Part shown: positions 15,524 through 24,552 of the stretch, piece by piece
How the letters are laid out: each line of letters begins with the position of its first letter
Numbering within the stretch: position 1 is the stretch's first letter
Source of the DNA: Agrobacterium tumefaciens
GTDB taxonomy: Bacteria; Pseudomonadota; Alphaproteobacteria; Rhizobiales; Rhizobiaceae
NCBI RefSeq assembly: GCF_009649785.1
Contig: NZ_WJOK01000002.1
Span: forward strand, 1 to 64,000
Length of the DNA: 64,000 nucleotides
Direction of reading: 5' to 3'
Notes under the pieces: model-generated
The model's input: only the letters and a program-made list of their open reading frames with translations
The model's database searches: none
What the model was told of the DNA's origin: nothing
Made by a program: the position numbers and the translations under genes

Positions 15524-15985
15524 ATGAAGTCGTTTTTCATTGACCCTGCCGAGGCAGCCTGTGGGGCAATTTTCATCGGTTTTGGCGCTTTTTTCGCGTT
15601 GCAGTCTTTCGGGCTGGATATCGGAACCGCCTTCCGCATGGGGCCGGGTTATTTTCCGCTTGTTCTGGCAATCGTGCTGATTTTGCTTGGCGGAGTAATA
15701 TTCATTCGCGCCACCCGCGTGCAGGGCGATGCCCTCGGTGCAATTGCCTGGCGGGGGATTTTTTTCATCCTGCCCGCGCCGATCTTTTTCGGTTTCACGG
15801 TCCGGGGTCTTGGTTTCGTACCGGCGCTTTTTTTCAGCGCCCTTATCGCAGCCTTCGCCTCGCACAAGATGAGCCCGCTCATGGCCGTCATTATTTCCGC
15901 CGCCATCACGGTCTTTTCCGTTGCTGTGTTCAATTATGGTCTCGGCCTGCCATTCCAGCGCTTCGGCCCCTGGCTTAAATTTTGA
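15524..15985 (+). CDS. tctB: Tripartite tricarboxylate transporter small membrane subunit TctB
   Basis: The 153-residue inner-membrane protein has four predicted helices (about 10-30, 43-62, 80-100 and 118-145) and the family opening FFIDPAEAACGAIFIGFGAFFALQSF. It forms the small membrane part of the TTT transporter with TctA, using an ion gradient rather than ATP. The ATG at 15524 is preceded by GGAGGGG; the frame starting 30 bases earlier is not supported. tctA follows after nine bases. Confidence 0.87.
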   Translation: MKSFFIDPAEAACGAIFIGFGAFFALQSFGLDIGTAFRMGPGYFPLVLAIVLILLGGVIFIRATRVQGDALGAIAWRGIFFILPAPIFFGFTVRGLGFVPALFFSALIAAFASHKMSPLMAVIISAAITVFSVAVFNYGLGLPFQRFGPWLKF

Positions 15986-15994
15986 GGTGCCGCA

Positions 15995-17500
15995 ATGGAA
16001 TTGCTTGATAATCTTGCTCTCGGTTTCGTCACGGCCACGTCGCTGGCAAACCTGTTTTTCTGCCTGATTGGCGTGCTGCTCGGCACGCTGATTGGCGTGC
16101 TGCCGGGCATCGGCGCAACCGCAACCATCGCCATGCTGTTGCCTATCACCTTTCAGCTTGAGCCCGTCTCATCGCTCATCATGCTCGCAGGCATCTATTA
16201 CGGCGCGCAATATGGCGGCTCCACCACGGCGATCCTCATCAACATGCCGGGGGAATCCTCATCCGCCGTTACCGCCATTGACGGCTACCAGATGGCGCGC
16301 AAGGGCAAGGCGGGTGCCGCACTTGCGATTGCCGCCATCGGCTCGTTTTTCGCCGGCACGGTTTCCACCTTTCTCGTGGCAGTCTTTGCACCGCCTTTGA
16401 CGGCGATTGCGCTGGAATTCGGCGCGGCGGAATATTTCTCGCTGATGGTCGTCGGCCTTGTCTCATCCATCGCGCTTGCCCATGGTTCCATCGTCAAGGC
16501 GCTGGCCATGGTCGTGCTTGGCCTGCTGCTTGGTCTGGTCGGTACGGATATCTACAGCGGCGCGCCACGCTTCACTCTCGGCATCCGTGAATATGCCGAT
16601 GGGCTGAATTTCGTTGCGGTGGCGGTGGGTGTATTCGGTATCGCCGAAATCCTGCGCAATCTCGAAAACGAGCGCACGCGCTCGGTGCTGATCGCCAAGG
16701 TCAGCAGCCTGATGCCGTCAAAGGAAGACTTCAAGGCCATGGTTGGCCCGGTGCTGCGCGGTACGGTCATCGGTTCGGCACTGGGCATCCTGCCCGGCGG
16801 CGGTGCAATTCTCGCTGCCTTCGCATCCTACACCGTCGAAAAACGCGTCTCCAAGCATCCTGAGGAGTTTGGACACGGTGCCGTCGCCGGTGTTGCCGGT
16901 CCGGAATCCGCCAATAATGCCGGTGCCCAGACCTCGTTCATCCCGCTTCTGACGCTCGGTATTCCCGCAAACCCGGTGATGGCGCTGATGATCGGTGCGA
17001 TGATCATTCAGGGCATCGTGCCCGGTCCGAACGTTGCGACCGAGCAGCCGGCACTGTTCTGGGGCATCATCGCCTCGATGTGGATTGGCAATCTGATGCT
17101 CGTCATCCTCAACCTGCCCCTGATCGGGCTTTGGGTGAAGCTGCTGACGGTGCCTTATTACGTGCTTTTCCCCATCATCATGGCCTTCTGCGCCATCGGG
17201 GTTTACAGCGTCAATTCCAACGTCTTCGATCTCTACGCCGTCGCCTTCTTCGGCTTCATTGGCTATGTGCTCGTGAAGCTGCGGTGCGAGCCGGCGCCGC
17301 TGCTGCTGGGCTTCGTGCTTGGGCCGCTGCTGGAGGAAAACCTGCGACGCGCCATGATCCTGTCACGTGGCGATCCGACGACCTTCGTCACCCGACCGAT
17401 CAGCGCTACCCTGCTGTTTATTGCTCTGGCGGTGCTGATCATCGTCTTCCTGCCCAGCGTGAAGAAAAAGCGCGAAGAGGTTTTCGTAGAAGAAGACTGA
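15995..17500 (+). CDS. tctA: Tripartite tricarboxylate transporter large permease TctA
   Basis: This 501-residue inner-membrane permease has about 11-12 helices. The signature for TctA is present: [21 protein letters not shown] near the N terminus and a second inverted-repeat copy [20 protein letters not shown] in the middle, each carrying a Pro-Gly-(I/G)-Gly loop. [21 protein letters not shown] is the most conserved segment in the family. It is the last gene of the operon, followed by an inverted repeat acting as terminator. Confidence 0.93.
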   Translation: MELLDNLALGFVTATSLANLFFCLIGVLLGTLIGVLPGIGATATIAMLLPITFQLEPVSSLIMLAGIYYGAQYGGSTTAILINMPGESSSAVTAIDGYQMARKGKAGAALAIAAIGSFFAGTVSTFLVAVFAPPLTAIALEFGAAEYFSLMVVGLVSSIALAHGSIVKALAMVVLGLLLGLVGTDIYSGAPRFTLGIREYADGLNFVAVAVGVFGIAEILRNLENERTRSVLIAKVSSLMPSKEDFKAMVGPVLRGTVIGSALGILPGGGAILAAFASYTVEKRVSKHPEEFGHGAVAGVAGPESANNAGAQTSFIPLLTLGIPANPVMALMIGAMIIQGIVPGPNVATEQPALFWGIIASMWIGNLMLVILNLPLIGLWVKLLTVPYYVLFPIIMAFCAIGVYSVNSNVFDLYAVAFFGFIGYVLVKLRCEPAPLLLGFVLGPLLEENLRRAMILSRGDPTTFVTRPISATLLFIALAVLIIVFLPSVKKKREEVFVEED

Positions 17501-17520
17501 GCAGGTCTCGAAATATTCGT

Positions 17521-17552
17521 AACGCCGGTGATGGAAATGTCGCCGGCGTTTC
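17521..17552 (+). terminator. Probable terminator of tctCBA
   Basis: AACGCCGG and CCGGCGTT form an 8-bp stem, followed by TCTG rather than a clean T-run. It lies 20 bases after the tctA stop. Confidence 0.55.
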
Positions 17553-17653
17553 TGCGTTGATGGGATCGCTGTGAGGAATCCGGTTCACCGAAGCGGCATA
17601 TGGTTGACTTGAAGCTTTTTAGGGCCAAGGAAGGGCGAGAAAGAGAGGTCGAT

Positions 17654-17866
17654 ATGACGTCGGAAACCGAAAAACGGATCATTGCGCTTGAGGAAACGAT
17701 CGCGCATCAGGCCAAGACTATAGAGGAACTGTCCGACCAGCTGACGGAACAGTGGAAGGTGGTGGAACAGACCCGCGCCAAGCTCGACCGGTTGACGGAA
17801 AGGTTCCTGAGCCTTGAGGAGCAGTCGCTGGACGCACCCGCAGTCACCCGGCCGCCGCATTATTGA
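17654..17866 (+). CDS. slyX: SlyX family protein
   Basis: This 70-residue cytoplasmic coiled-coil protein shows the SlyX pattern: EKRIIALEETIAHQAKTIEELSDQL, a second helix rich in Leu heptads, and the invariant C-terminal PPHY. The biochemical role of SlyX is unknown. The ATG at 17654 has GAGAGG at a good distance; an upstream in-frame ATG at 17600 would add 18 residues not seen in the family. The DUF924 gene begins 14 bases after its stop, so the two are probably co-transcribed. Confidence 0.85.
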   Translation: MTSETEKRIIALEETIAHQAKTIEELSDQLTEQWKVVEQTRAKLDRLTERFLSLEEQSLDAPAVTRPPHY

Positions 17867-17880
17867 TTGAGGGAGACCCG

Positions 17881-18432
17881 ATGAGGAGCGATACAGCCGC
17901 ACTTGCCGCCGAAATTGTGGATTTCTGGACGAAGGCAGGACCGGACAAATGGTTCGACAAGGACGCCGCCTTCGACGATCACTTTCATGACCGTTTCCGC
18001 GATGCCCATTTTGCTGCTGCAAGGCGCGAATTGGATGGCTGGCTGGACGGTGCGGAAAGCAGCCTCGCGCTGATGCTTCTGCTGGATCAGTTCCCGCGTA
18101 ACTGCTTTCGCGAGACAGCGCATATGTATGCGACCGATCCGCTGGCACGCATGTTCGCCAGCGAGGCCATCCATCGCGGCCACGATCAGGCGGTGACCGA
18201 GGATTTGCGGGTCTTTTTCTATCTGCCCTTTTCCCATTCGGAAAGCATCGAGGATCAGGAGCGTGCCTGCACGCTCAACCGGCCGCTTGGCGGGCTTTAT
18301 CTCCACCATGCCGAAGAGCATCGCGATATCGTCGCGCGTTTTGGCCGCTTTCCGCATCGCAACGACATATTGCTGCGGGAAACGACGCCGGAGGAACGGC
18401 AATATCTTGATGCGGGTGGTTTTACTGGCTGA
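17881..18432 (+). CDS. DUF924 family protein
   Basis: This 183-residue cytoplasmic all-helical protein of the DUF924 (TPR-like) family shows VDFWTKAGPDKWFDKDAAFDDHF at the N terminus, LLLDQFPRNCFRETAHMYATDPLAR in the middle and FFYLPFSHSE later, all family hallmarks. No reaction is established for the family. GAGGGAG lies before the ATG at 17881; a TTG at 17863 is an alternative but has no ribosome-binding site. It is co-directional with slyX and convergent with dnaJ. Confidence 0.83.
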   Translation: MRSDTAALAAEIVDFWTKAGPDKWFDKDAAFDDHFHDRFRDAHFAAARRELDGWLDGAESSLALMLLLDQFPRNCFRETAHMYATDPLARMFASEAIHRGHDQAVTEDLRVFFYLPFSHSESIEDQERACTLNRPLGGLYLHHAEEHRDIVARFGRFPHRNDILLRETTPEERQYLDAGGFTG

Positions 18433-18444
18433 TTTCAACGAAAA

Positions 18445-18480
18445 ACGCCGCCAGTCCCGAAAGACGGCGGCGCTTTTTTT
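18445..18480. terminator. Bidirectional terminator between DUF924 gene and dnaJ
   Basis: CGCCGCC and CGGCGGCG flank a 12-base loop. T7 follows on the plus strand and AAAAA precedes it, giving a U-tail on the minus strand too. It ends both convergent transcripts. Confidence 0.8.
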
Positions 18481-18499
18481 GGTGGGTAACGGCCGCAGA

Positions 18500-19633
18500 T
18501 CAGCCGTCGAAGAATTCCTTCATCCGGGCAAAGAAGCCGGTCGATTCCGGATTATTCTCCTGGGACGAGAGTTGCTCGAACTCCTGCAACAGCTCGCGCT
18601 GGCGCTTGCTGAGCTTCTGCGGTGTCTCGATCTGGATCTGGATGTAGAGATCGCCAGTCTGCGCCGAACGCAGCACCGGCATGCCCTTACCCTTCAGGCG
18701 GAACTGCTTGCCTGGCTGGGTGCCTTCCGGAACCGTGACGCGAGACTTCGTGCCGTCGAGCGTCGTGACATCGAAGGTGCCGCCAAGAGCGGCCGTCGTC
18801 ATGGAGATCGGCACGGTGCAATAGAGATCGGCACCGTCGCGCTGGAAGAACTCATGCGGACGCACGGACAGGAAGATGTAGAGATCGCCCGCCGGGCCGC
18901 CACGCATGCCGGCTTCGCCTTCGCCCTGTAGGCGAATGCGGGTGCCATCCTCGATACCCGAGGGAATGTTGACCGAAAGCGAACGCTCTTCCGTCACGCG
19001 GCCCTGGCCGTGGCACTTGCTGCACGGATCGGAAATCGTCTGTCCGCGCCCGTGGCAGGTGGGGCAGGTGCGTTCTACCGAGAAGAAGCCCTGGGCTGCG
19101 CGCACGCGGCCGGAACCCTGACAGGTGCCGCAGGTTTTGGGTTGCGTGCCGGGTTTTGCGCCGGAACCGGAACAGACATCGCAGGTTATCGAGGTTGGAA
19201 CCCTGATCTGCGCCGTCTTGCCGGCAAAGGCTTCTTCCAGCGTGATTTCCATGTTGTAGCGAAGGTCGGCGCCGCGCTCGCGACCGCCGGAAGAGCGGCG
19301 TGCGCGTCCGCCGCCCATCATCTCGCCGAAGATGTCTTCGAAGATATCCGAGAAGCCGCCATTGGCGAAACCGCCGCCGCCCATACCACCGCCGCCCATG
19401 CCGCCATTTTCAAAGGCGGCGTGGCCAAAACGGTCATAGGCCGCGCGTTTTTGCGGGTCCTTCAGCGTTTCATAGGCTTCGTTGATTTCCTTGAACTTCC
19501 GTTCGGAATCAGCATCATCCGGGTTCTTGTCCGGATGGTATTTCATCGCGAGTTTGCGGAAGGCGCTTTTCAGCTCTTTTTCGTCCGCGGTCTTGCTGAC
19601 GCCGAGTGTTTCGTAAAAGTCTGCTTTCGCCAT
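18500..19633 (-). CDS. dnaJ: Chaperone DnaJ (Hsp40)
   Basis: The 377-residue class A J-protein stimulates DnaK ATPase and delivers clients. In order it has the J domain with the HPD motif ([11 protein letters not shown]), a Gly/Phe-rich linker with repeated GGMGGGG, a zinc-finger domain with four CxxCxGxG repeats ([32 protein letters not shown]) and the C-terminal substrate-binding domains. It lies 90 bp downstream of dnaK on the same strand. It is probably read through from the dnaK heat-shock promoter past an intercistronic hairpin. Confidence 0.97.
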   Translation of the reverse strand: MAKADFYETLGVSKTADEKELKSAFRKLAMKYHPDKNPDDADSERKFKEINEAYETLKDPQKRAAYDRFGHAAFENGGMGGGGMGGGGFANGGFSDIFEDIFGEMMGGGRARRSSGGRERGADLRYNMEITLEEAFAGKTAQIRVPTSITCDVCSGSGAKPGTQPKTCGTCQGSGRVRAAQGFFSVERTCPTCHGRGQTISDPCSKCHGQGRVTEERSLSVNIPSGIEDGTRIRLQGEGEAGMRGGPAGDLYIFLSVRPHEFFQRDGADLYCTVPISMTTAALGGTFDVTTLDGTKSRVTVPEGTQPGKQFRLKGKGMPVLRSAQTGDLYIQIQIETPQKLSKRQRELLQEFEQLSSQENNPESTGFFARMKEFFDG

Positions 19634-19660
19634 TAAGATAACAAGCCTCGCAAATGGATT

Positions 19661-19684
19661 TCCGGCTGCACTTCGGCAGCCGGA
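19661..19684 (-). repeat. Intercistronic hairpin between dnaK and dnaJ
   Basis: TCCGGCTGC and GCAGCCGGA form a 9-bp perfect stem around a TTCG-containing loop. With no T-run it is more likely an mRNA-processing or stability element that keeps DnaK above DnaJ than a full terminator. Confidence 0.6.
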
Positions 19685-19723
19685 TGTCTTGCATGTATCG
19701 ACAGGAGACGGGAAGTCACGCGA

Positions 19724-21625
19724 TTATGCGGACTTCTTGTCGTCCTTGATTTCCTCATAGTCGGCGTCGACGACGTCGTCCTTGCCGCCCTCTCCGTTAG
19801 CGCCGGCTTCAGCCTGCTGCGCTTCGTAGATGGCCTGACCGAGCTTCATGGAAACTTCCATGAGGGTCTGGGTCTTTGCCTGAATGTCGTCGGCATCCGG
19901 TTCGGAAGCCTCAACGGCCGTCTTCAGGCTGGCAATGGCGTCTTCGATGGCCTTGCGGTCGGTTTCGGAAACCTTGTCGCCATATTCCTTCACCGATTTC
20001 TCGGTGGAGTGAACGAGGCTTTCGGCCTGGTTCTTGGCTTCGACACCCGCACGACGCTTCTTGTCGGCTTCGGCATTGGCTTCAGCGTCCTTGACCATCT
20101 TCTCGATGTCGGCGTCGGAAAGACCACCGGAAGCCTGGATACGGATCTGCTGTTCCTTGCCGGTGCCCTTGTCTTTCGCCGAAACCTGCACGATGCCGTT
20201 GGCGTCGATATCGAAGGTCACTTCGATCTGCGGAACGCCGCGGGGTGCCGGCGGCAGGCCGACGAGGTCGAACTGGCCGAGCAGCTTGTTATCCTGTGCC
20301 ATTTCGCGCTCGCCCTGCGAGACACGGATCGTCACGGCCGACTGGCTGTCTTCGGCGGTCGAGAAGGTCTGGCTCTTCTTCGTCGGGATCGTCGTGTTGC
20401 GATCGATCAGACGGGTGAAGACGCCACCCAGCGTTTCGATGCCGAGCGACAGCGGCGTCACGTCGAGAAGCAGAACGTCCTTGACGTCGCCCTGCAGAAC
20501 GCCGGCCTGAATGGCGGCGCCCATGGCAACCACTTCATCAGGATTCACGCCCTTGTGCGGCTCCTTACCGAACAGCTGCTTGACGACTTCCTGTACCTTC
20601 GGCATGCGGCTCATGCCACCAACGAGAACGACTTCATCGATCTCGGCAGCGGTAACGCCGGCATCCTTGAGGGCAGCCTTGCAAGGGGCGACGGTGCGCT
20701 GCACCAGATCGTCCACCAGGCTTTCGAACTTGGCGCGGGTCAGCTTCAGCGTCAGGTGCTTCGGACCGGAAGCATCAGCCGTAATGAACGGCAGGTTGAT
20801 TTCGGTCTGCTGCGAGGACGAAAGTTCGATCTTGGCCTTTTCGGCAGCTTCCTTGAGGCGCTGCAGAGCGAGCTTGTCGTTCTTCAGGTCGATGCCCTGA
20901 TCCTTCTTGAACTCGCCGGCCAGATATTCGACCAGACGCATGTCGAAGTCTTCACCGCCGAGGAAGGTATCGCCGTTGGTGGACTTCACTTCGAAAACGC
21001 CGTCGCCGATTTCCAGAACGGAAATATCGAAGGTGCCGCCGCCAAGGTCGTAAACGGCGATGGTCTTGCCGTCCTTCTTGTCGAGGCCGTAAGCGAGGGC
21101 TGCTGCCGTCGGCTCGTTTATGATGCGCAGGACGTCCAGACCGGCGATGCGGCCGGCATCCTTGGTGGCCTGGCGCTGGGCGTCGTTAAAGTATGCCGGA
21201 ACGGTGATGACGGCCTTCTCGACCTTTTCGCCGAGATAGGATTCAGCCGTTTCCTTCATCTTCTGAAGGATCATCGCGGAAATCTGCGAAGGGGAATAGT
21301 TCTTGTCCTGAGCCTTCACCCATGCGTCGCCATTGTCGCCCTTGACGATTTCAAAGGGAACGAGAGCCTTGTCCTTTTCGACGGTCGGGTCTTCATAACG
21401 GCGACCGATGAGGCGCTTGACCGCAAACAGGGTGTTGGTCGGGTTGGTGACCGCCTGGCGCTTGGCCGGCTGGCCGACAAGGCGTTCGCCATCGTCGGAA
21501 AATGCCACCATGGATGGCGTAGTGCGCGCGCCTTCCGCGTTTTCAATAACTTTCGTGTCCTTGCCGTCCATCACTGCAACGCAGGAATTGGTTGTGCCAA
21601 GGTCGATACCGATTACTTTTGCCAT
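19724..21625 (-). CDS. dnaK: Chaperone DnaK (Hsp70)
   Basis: This 633-residue ATP-dependent chaperone has an N-terminal actin-fold ATPase (about 1-380) with [49 protein letters not shown] and [13 protein letters not shown]. The linker [18 protein letters not shown] precedes the substrate-binding domain, and the lid ends acidic with EEIKDDK. The start is ATG 21625, where Hsp70 homology begins ([14 protein letters not shown]), preceded by AAGGAGAG. An open frame continuing some 315 bases upstream runs through the promoter and is not translated. An RpoH-type promoter lies about 100 bases upstream. Confidence 0.98.
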   Translation of the reverse strand: MAKVIGIDLGTTNSCVAVMDGKDTKVIENAEGARTTPSMVAFSDDGERLVGQPAKRQAVTNPTNTLFAVKRLIGRRYEDPTVEKDKALVPFEIVKGDNGDAWVKAQDKNYSPSQISAMILQKMKETAESYLGEKVEKAVITVPAYFNDAQRQATKDAGRIAGLDVLRIINEPTAAALAYGLDKKDGKTIAVYDLGGGTFDISVLEIGDGVFEVKSTNGDTFLGGEDFDMRLVEYLAGEFKKDQGIDLKNDKLALQRLKEAAEKAKIELSSSQQTEINLPFITADASGPKHLTLKLTRAKFESLVDDLVQRTVAPCKAALKDAGVTAAEIDEVVLVGGMSRMPKVQEVVKQLFGKEPHKGVNPDEVVAMGAAIQAGVLQGDVKDVLLLDVTPLSLGIETLGGVFTRLIDRNTTIPTKKSQTFSTAEDSQSAVTIRVSQGEREMAQDNKLLGQFDLVGLPPAPRGVPQIEVTFDIDANGIVQVSAKDKGTGKEQQIRIQASGGLSDADIEKMVKDAEANAEADKKRRAGVEAKNQAESLVHSTEKSVKEYGDKVSETDRKAIEDAIASLKTAVEASEPDADDIQAKTQTLMEVSMKLGQAIYEAQQAEAGANGEGGKDDVVDADYEEIKDDKKSA

Positions 21626-21721
21626 GCTCTTCTCTCCTTGAAGCGAGCTGTCGGAACCCCGTGAGGCATTCCATGGACAACTCCTTGACTTGGATTTGCA
21701 GTATTCGCTGCTGTTATGCGG

Positions 21722-21753
21722 CGTATATAAGGAGCGATTTTTCCTGCTGCAAG
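21722..21753 (-). promoter_or_regulatory. RpoH (sigma-32)-type heat-shock promoter of dnaKJ
   Basis: On the minus strand CTTG (21750-21753), 18 bases, then CTTATATACG (21722-21731) match the alphaproteobacterial heat-shock consensus CTTG-N17/18-CYTATNTNNG at every fixed position. The predicted start is about 90 bases before the dnaK ATG. Confidence 0.8.
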
Positions 21754-21912
21754 GCGCAAGAGAGGGTGAAGCGCTGCAAAAAAGCGGATGAAACCCCTGT
21801 CTGTGCAGAAGCATAGCCATCAAGGCTTGCAGAAGGGCAAAAACGTGACTTTGACTGCCACGGTCATGGCGATGCGGAGGCGCGTTTATAAAGTCATTGA
21901 GGTGAGGTGAAA

Positions 21913-22002
21913 TGGCGGACAGGGTGGGATTCGAACCCACGGTACGCTTTCACGCACACACGCGTTCCAGGCGTGCGCCTTAAACCACTCGGCCACCTGT
22001 CC
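21913..22002 (-). tRNA. tRNA-Ser (anticodon GGA)
   Basis: The minus strand folds as a class II tRNA. The acceptor pairs GGACAGG with CCTGTCC, and discriminator G is followed by an encoded CCA (21913-21915). The anticodon loop CTGGAAC gives GGA, and a long variable arm (GTGTGCGTGAAAGCGTAC region) is typical of serine tRNA. The T arm has GGTTCGAATCC. It is a single-copy gene between dnaK and a small membrane protein gene, pointing the same way as dnaK. Confidence 0.95.
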
Positions 22003-22222
22003 TTTTTTCAAATCTGCATGTTTTGAGGAATGCAAATCACTGGAACGGCGCGATATATACCGATGAATTCGCTGGGATCAACACGAATCTGACAGTTTTT
22101 TGAATTGTCGGCAATTTCCTGCCTTCCGATGCGATTGCAAACCGGTTTTCCCGCCTTTATCGATGCAATATATCTTTCAAAACATGGCTGTCGAAACGAC
22201 GGGCCGCAACCGAGGTATCCTG

Positions 22223-22540
22223 ATGAAAGCTTTTTTGCGGTTTTTGAGCTTTCTTCTTCTCATTGCAGCTGTTTTTCTTGGCGTACTCGATTCGATCCGC
22301 TCGGTTTCCACATCCTCGGTCAATATCACCGGCATCCTGTCCGTCTGGAACTATCTTCTTCCTGCCTCGCGCACCATGGTGGAAACGGCCTTGGCTCACT
22401 ATATTCACCCTGAAGCGTGGCGCTTCATTGAAAATGCCCTGTCGGGACTGCCGGCATTTGCTTTTTTCCTCGCGCTATCCCTGCTTTGCTGGATGGCCGG
22501 TTACAGGAAGCGCAAAGTGATGAGGCGTTCGTCAGTATGA
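22223..22540 (+). CDS. Small hypothetical membrane protein
   Basis: This 105-residue protein has two predicted membrane helices, FLRFLSFLLLIAAVFLGVLDSI at the N terminus and LPAFAFFLALSLLCWMAG near the C terminus. Between them is a segment of about 55 residues containing NITGILSVWNYLLPASR, and the tail is basic (YRKRKVMRR). The ATG at 22223 is preceded by GAGG with a seven-base gap; upstream in-frame codons lack a ribosome-binding site. The pattern resembles small conserved rhizobial inner-membrane proteins. No function is known to me. msrA follows 77 bp downstream on the same strand. Confidence 0.75.
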   Translation: MKAFLRFLSFLLLIAAVFLGVLDSIRSVSTSSVNITGILSVWNYLLPASRTMVETALAHYIHPEAWRFIENALSGLPAFAFFLALSLLCWMAGYRKRKVMRRSSV

Positions 22541-22617
22541 ATTTATCAACTGACAGCGCGCGCGCCCCGCAGATGTGAACCCTGAGAAGCGGCATAATCG
22601 GCCGCACGGAGGACCGA

Positions 22618-23268
22618 ATGTTCCTGTTCGATACGCTTTCAAAAAAGACGACGATGCCGACCGAAGAGACGGCTTTGCCCGGCCGTGAAGAGGCGCTTGC
22701 CGTGCCCGAGACCCATTTCGTCAATGGTCGGCCCTTGAAGGGGCCTTATCCCGATGGTTTGGAAATCATCTATCTGGGTATGGGTTGCTTCTGGGGTGCG
22801 GAGCGCCTGTTCTGGCAGACGCCGGGTGTGTGGGTGACGGCGGTGGGTTATGCCGGCGGTTTTACCCGCAATCCCACCTATCAGGAGACGACGACGGGCC
22901 AGACGGGCCACGCCGAAGTGGTCAAGGTCGTCTACGATCCGGCCGTCATCTCGCTGTCAGGGCTGCTCAAGATATTCTTCGAGGAGCATGATCCGACGCA
23001 AGGCATGCGGCAGGGAAACGATGTCGGCACGACCTATCGTTCCGCCATCTATGCCAATACCGAAGGCCAGTTGCAGCAGGCGCAGAAGGCGCACGACGCT
23101 TTTCAGCAGGCTTTGGACGAGGCGGGGCATGGCCGCGCCATCACCACCGAAATTGGACCGCTTGAAACATTTTATTACGCGGAAGACTATCACCAGCAAT
23201 ATCTTGCCAAGAATCCGGGCGGCTACTGCGGGCTCAGGGGAACCGGCGTAAGCTGCAATATCGACTAG
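22618..23268 (+). CDS. msrA: Peptide methionine-S-sulfoxide reductase MsrA
   Basis: This enzyme repairs oxidised proteins by reducing Met-(S)-sulfoxide with thioredoxin. The 216-residue protein has the catalytic [11 protein letters not shown] (nucleophilic Cys near residue 58), the GYAGG and GQTGHAEVV segments that shape the site, and the C-terminal [12 protein letters not shown] with resolving cysteines. The N-terminal extension of about 45 residues is normal for the long MsrA subtype. It appears monocistronic. Confidence 0.94.
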   Translation: MFLFDTLSKKTTMPTEETALPGREEALAVPETHFVNGRPLKGPYPDGLEIIYLGMGCFWGAERLFWQTPGVWVTAVGYAGGFTRNPTYQETTTGQTGHAEVVKVVYDPAVISLSGLLKIFFEEHDPTQGMRQGNDVGTTYRSAIYANTEGQLQQAQKAHDAFQQALDEAGHGRAITTEIGPLETFYYAEDYHQQYLAKNPGGYCGLRGTGVSCNID

Positions 23269-23482
23269 ATTTTTTGCACGTTGCCCAGGTGGAAAGACCA
23301 AAAAAACGCCAGAATAAAGTTTTTCCACCGGGTCAAAAAAACCGGATGAATTTTTCATTGAGCCATGCAAGGATATGAGCCAAGCACAGCCGGGATAACG
23401 GCTGGCGGTTCCGCAGACATTCCCGGTCAACGGGTTTGCGGGAGGACCCTTAAAATATCAATTGCAACAACAGGGCTGCACA
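23269..23482 (+). other. Leader region before the nucleoside-transport operon
   Basis: This 214-bp stretch has an inverted repeat GGTGGAAA (23288-23295) / TTTCCACC (23322-23329), then short repeats CCGG-N10-CCGG and CCCGGTCAACGGG (23422-23434). There is no T-run, so I do not call a terminator. It must hold the promoter of the BMP-nup operon. I do not recognise a riboswitch class. Confidence 0.4.
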
Positions 23483-24475
23483 ATGAAAAAATCCCTTCTG
23501 ACGCTTTTTGCGCTCGCCGCCATGTCGGCTTCCGCGCTTGCTGCCGATATCAAGCCGGCATTGGTTTATGGTACGGGCGGCAAGTTCGACAAGTCGTTCA
23601 ACGAAGCCGCCGCGGCTGGCGCTGAAAAGTTCAAGGCAGAAACGGGCATCGAGTTCCGCGATTTTGAACCGACCAGCGATACGCAGGGTGAGCAGGCTAT
23701 CCGCAACTTCGCCAGCAAGGGCTTTAACCCGGTTGTTGCCGTGTCCTTCGCCTGGACGTCGGCCATGGAAAAGGTTGCAGCCGAATTCCCTGACACCAAG
23801 TTCGTCATCGTCGATTCCGTCGTCGAGCTGCCGAATGTCCGCTCGGTCGTCTACAAGGAGCACGAAGGCTCTTATCTCGTCGGTCTTCTGGCAGGCATGG
23901 CCTCCAAGACCGGTAAGGTCGGCTTCATCGGCGGCATGGATATTCCGCTGATCCGTAAATTCGCCTGTGGTTATGCGCAGGGCGCCAAGGCTGCCAACGA
24001 CAAGATCGAAGTCTTCCAGAACATGACCGGCACCACGGGTGCGGCCTGGAACGATCCGGTGCGCGGTGGCGAACTGACCAAGAACCAGATCGACCAGGGC
24101 GCTGACGTGATCTACGCGGCAGCCGGTGCGACCGGTATCGGCGTGTTGCAGACCGCTGCCGACAACAAGAAATTCTCGATCGGCGTCGATTCCAACCAGA
24201 ACCACCTGCACCCCGGCTCGGTTCTGACCTCGATGGTCAAGCGCGTCGATCTGGCCGTCTACAACGCCTACAAGGATGCCAAGGACGACAAGTTCACCCC
24301 CGGCATCGTTGCTCTCGGCGTCAAGGAAGACGGCGTTGCCTATGCTCTCGATGACAACAACAAGGCCCTGATCACGCCGGAAATGACCGCCGCCGTGGAC
24401 AAGGCGAAGGCCGACATCATTGCCGGCACCATCAAGGTTCATGACTATATGGCGGACAATTCCTGCCCGAAATGA
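23483..24475 (+). CDS. BMP family ABC transporter substrate-binding protein (nucleoside)
   Basis: This periplasmic binding protein of 330 residues belongs to the Bmp/PnrA/Med family, whose studied members bind purine nucleosides. A signal peptide (MKKSLLTLFALAAMSASALA, cleaved before ADIKPALVYG) has no lipobox cysteine, so the protein is probably soluble. Family motifs include GGKFDKSFNEAA and FIGGMDIPLIRKFACGYAQGAK. The start is ATG 23483, preceded by AGGG. It is the first gene of an operon that continues with the ATPase, two permeases and the cdd-punA-deoC-deoA catabolic genes, which supports a nucleoside ligand. Confidence 0.9.
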   Translation: MKKSLLTLFALAAMSASALAADIKPALVYGTGGKFDKSFNEAAAAGAEKFKAETGIEFRDFEPTSDTQGEQAIRNFASKGFNPVVAVSFAWTSAMEKVAAEFPDTKFVIVDSVVELPNVRSVVYKEHEGSYLVGLLAGMASKTGKVGFIGGMDIPLIRKFACGYAQGAKAANDKIEVFQNMTGTTGAAWNDPVRGGELTKNQIDQGADVIYAAAGATGIGVLQTAADNKKFSIGVDSNQNHLHPGSVLTSMVKRVDLAVYNAYKDAKDDKFTPGIVALGVKEDGVAYALDDNNKALITPEMTAAVDKAKADIIAGTIKVHDYMADNSCPK

Positions 24476-24490
24476 TATGATATGTGTCTG

Positions 24491-24524
24491 GGGCGCATGG
24501 TGATTTTTCACCTTGCGCCCTTTT
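24491..24524 (+). terminator. Attenuating hairpin after the binding-protein gene
   Basis: GGGCGCA (24491-24497) and TGCGCCC (24514-24520) enclose a second stem GGTGA/TCACC, followed by TTTT. It lies 15 bases after the binding-protein stop and probably terminates part of the transcripts, favouring the binding protein over the membrane genes. Confidence 0.7.
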
Positions 24525-24552
24525 CATATCCAGCCTTCGGAGAGGTTTCGGT

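Noticed and set aside
20009-21664. Long open frame (551 codons) opposite dnaK
   Set aside because: It is the antisense of a highly conserved coding region with strong codon bias. No family resemblance or ribosome-binding site. Shadow of dnaK.
21626-21940. N-terminal extension of DnaK
   Set aside because: It would pass through the heat-shock promoter and into the tRNA-Ser gene. DnaK homology begins at 21625.
23269-23482. Purine or other riboswitch before the nucleoside operon
   Set aside because: No known riboswitch core could be recognised; only short inverted repeats are present.
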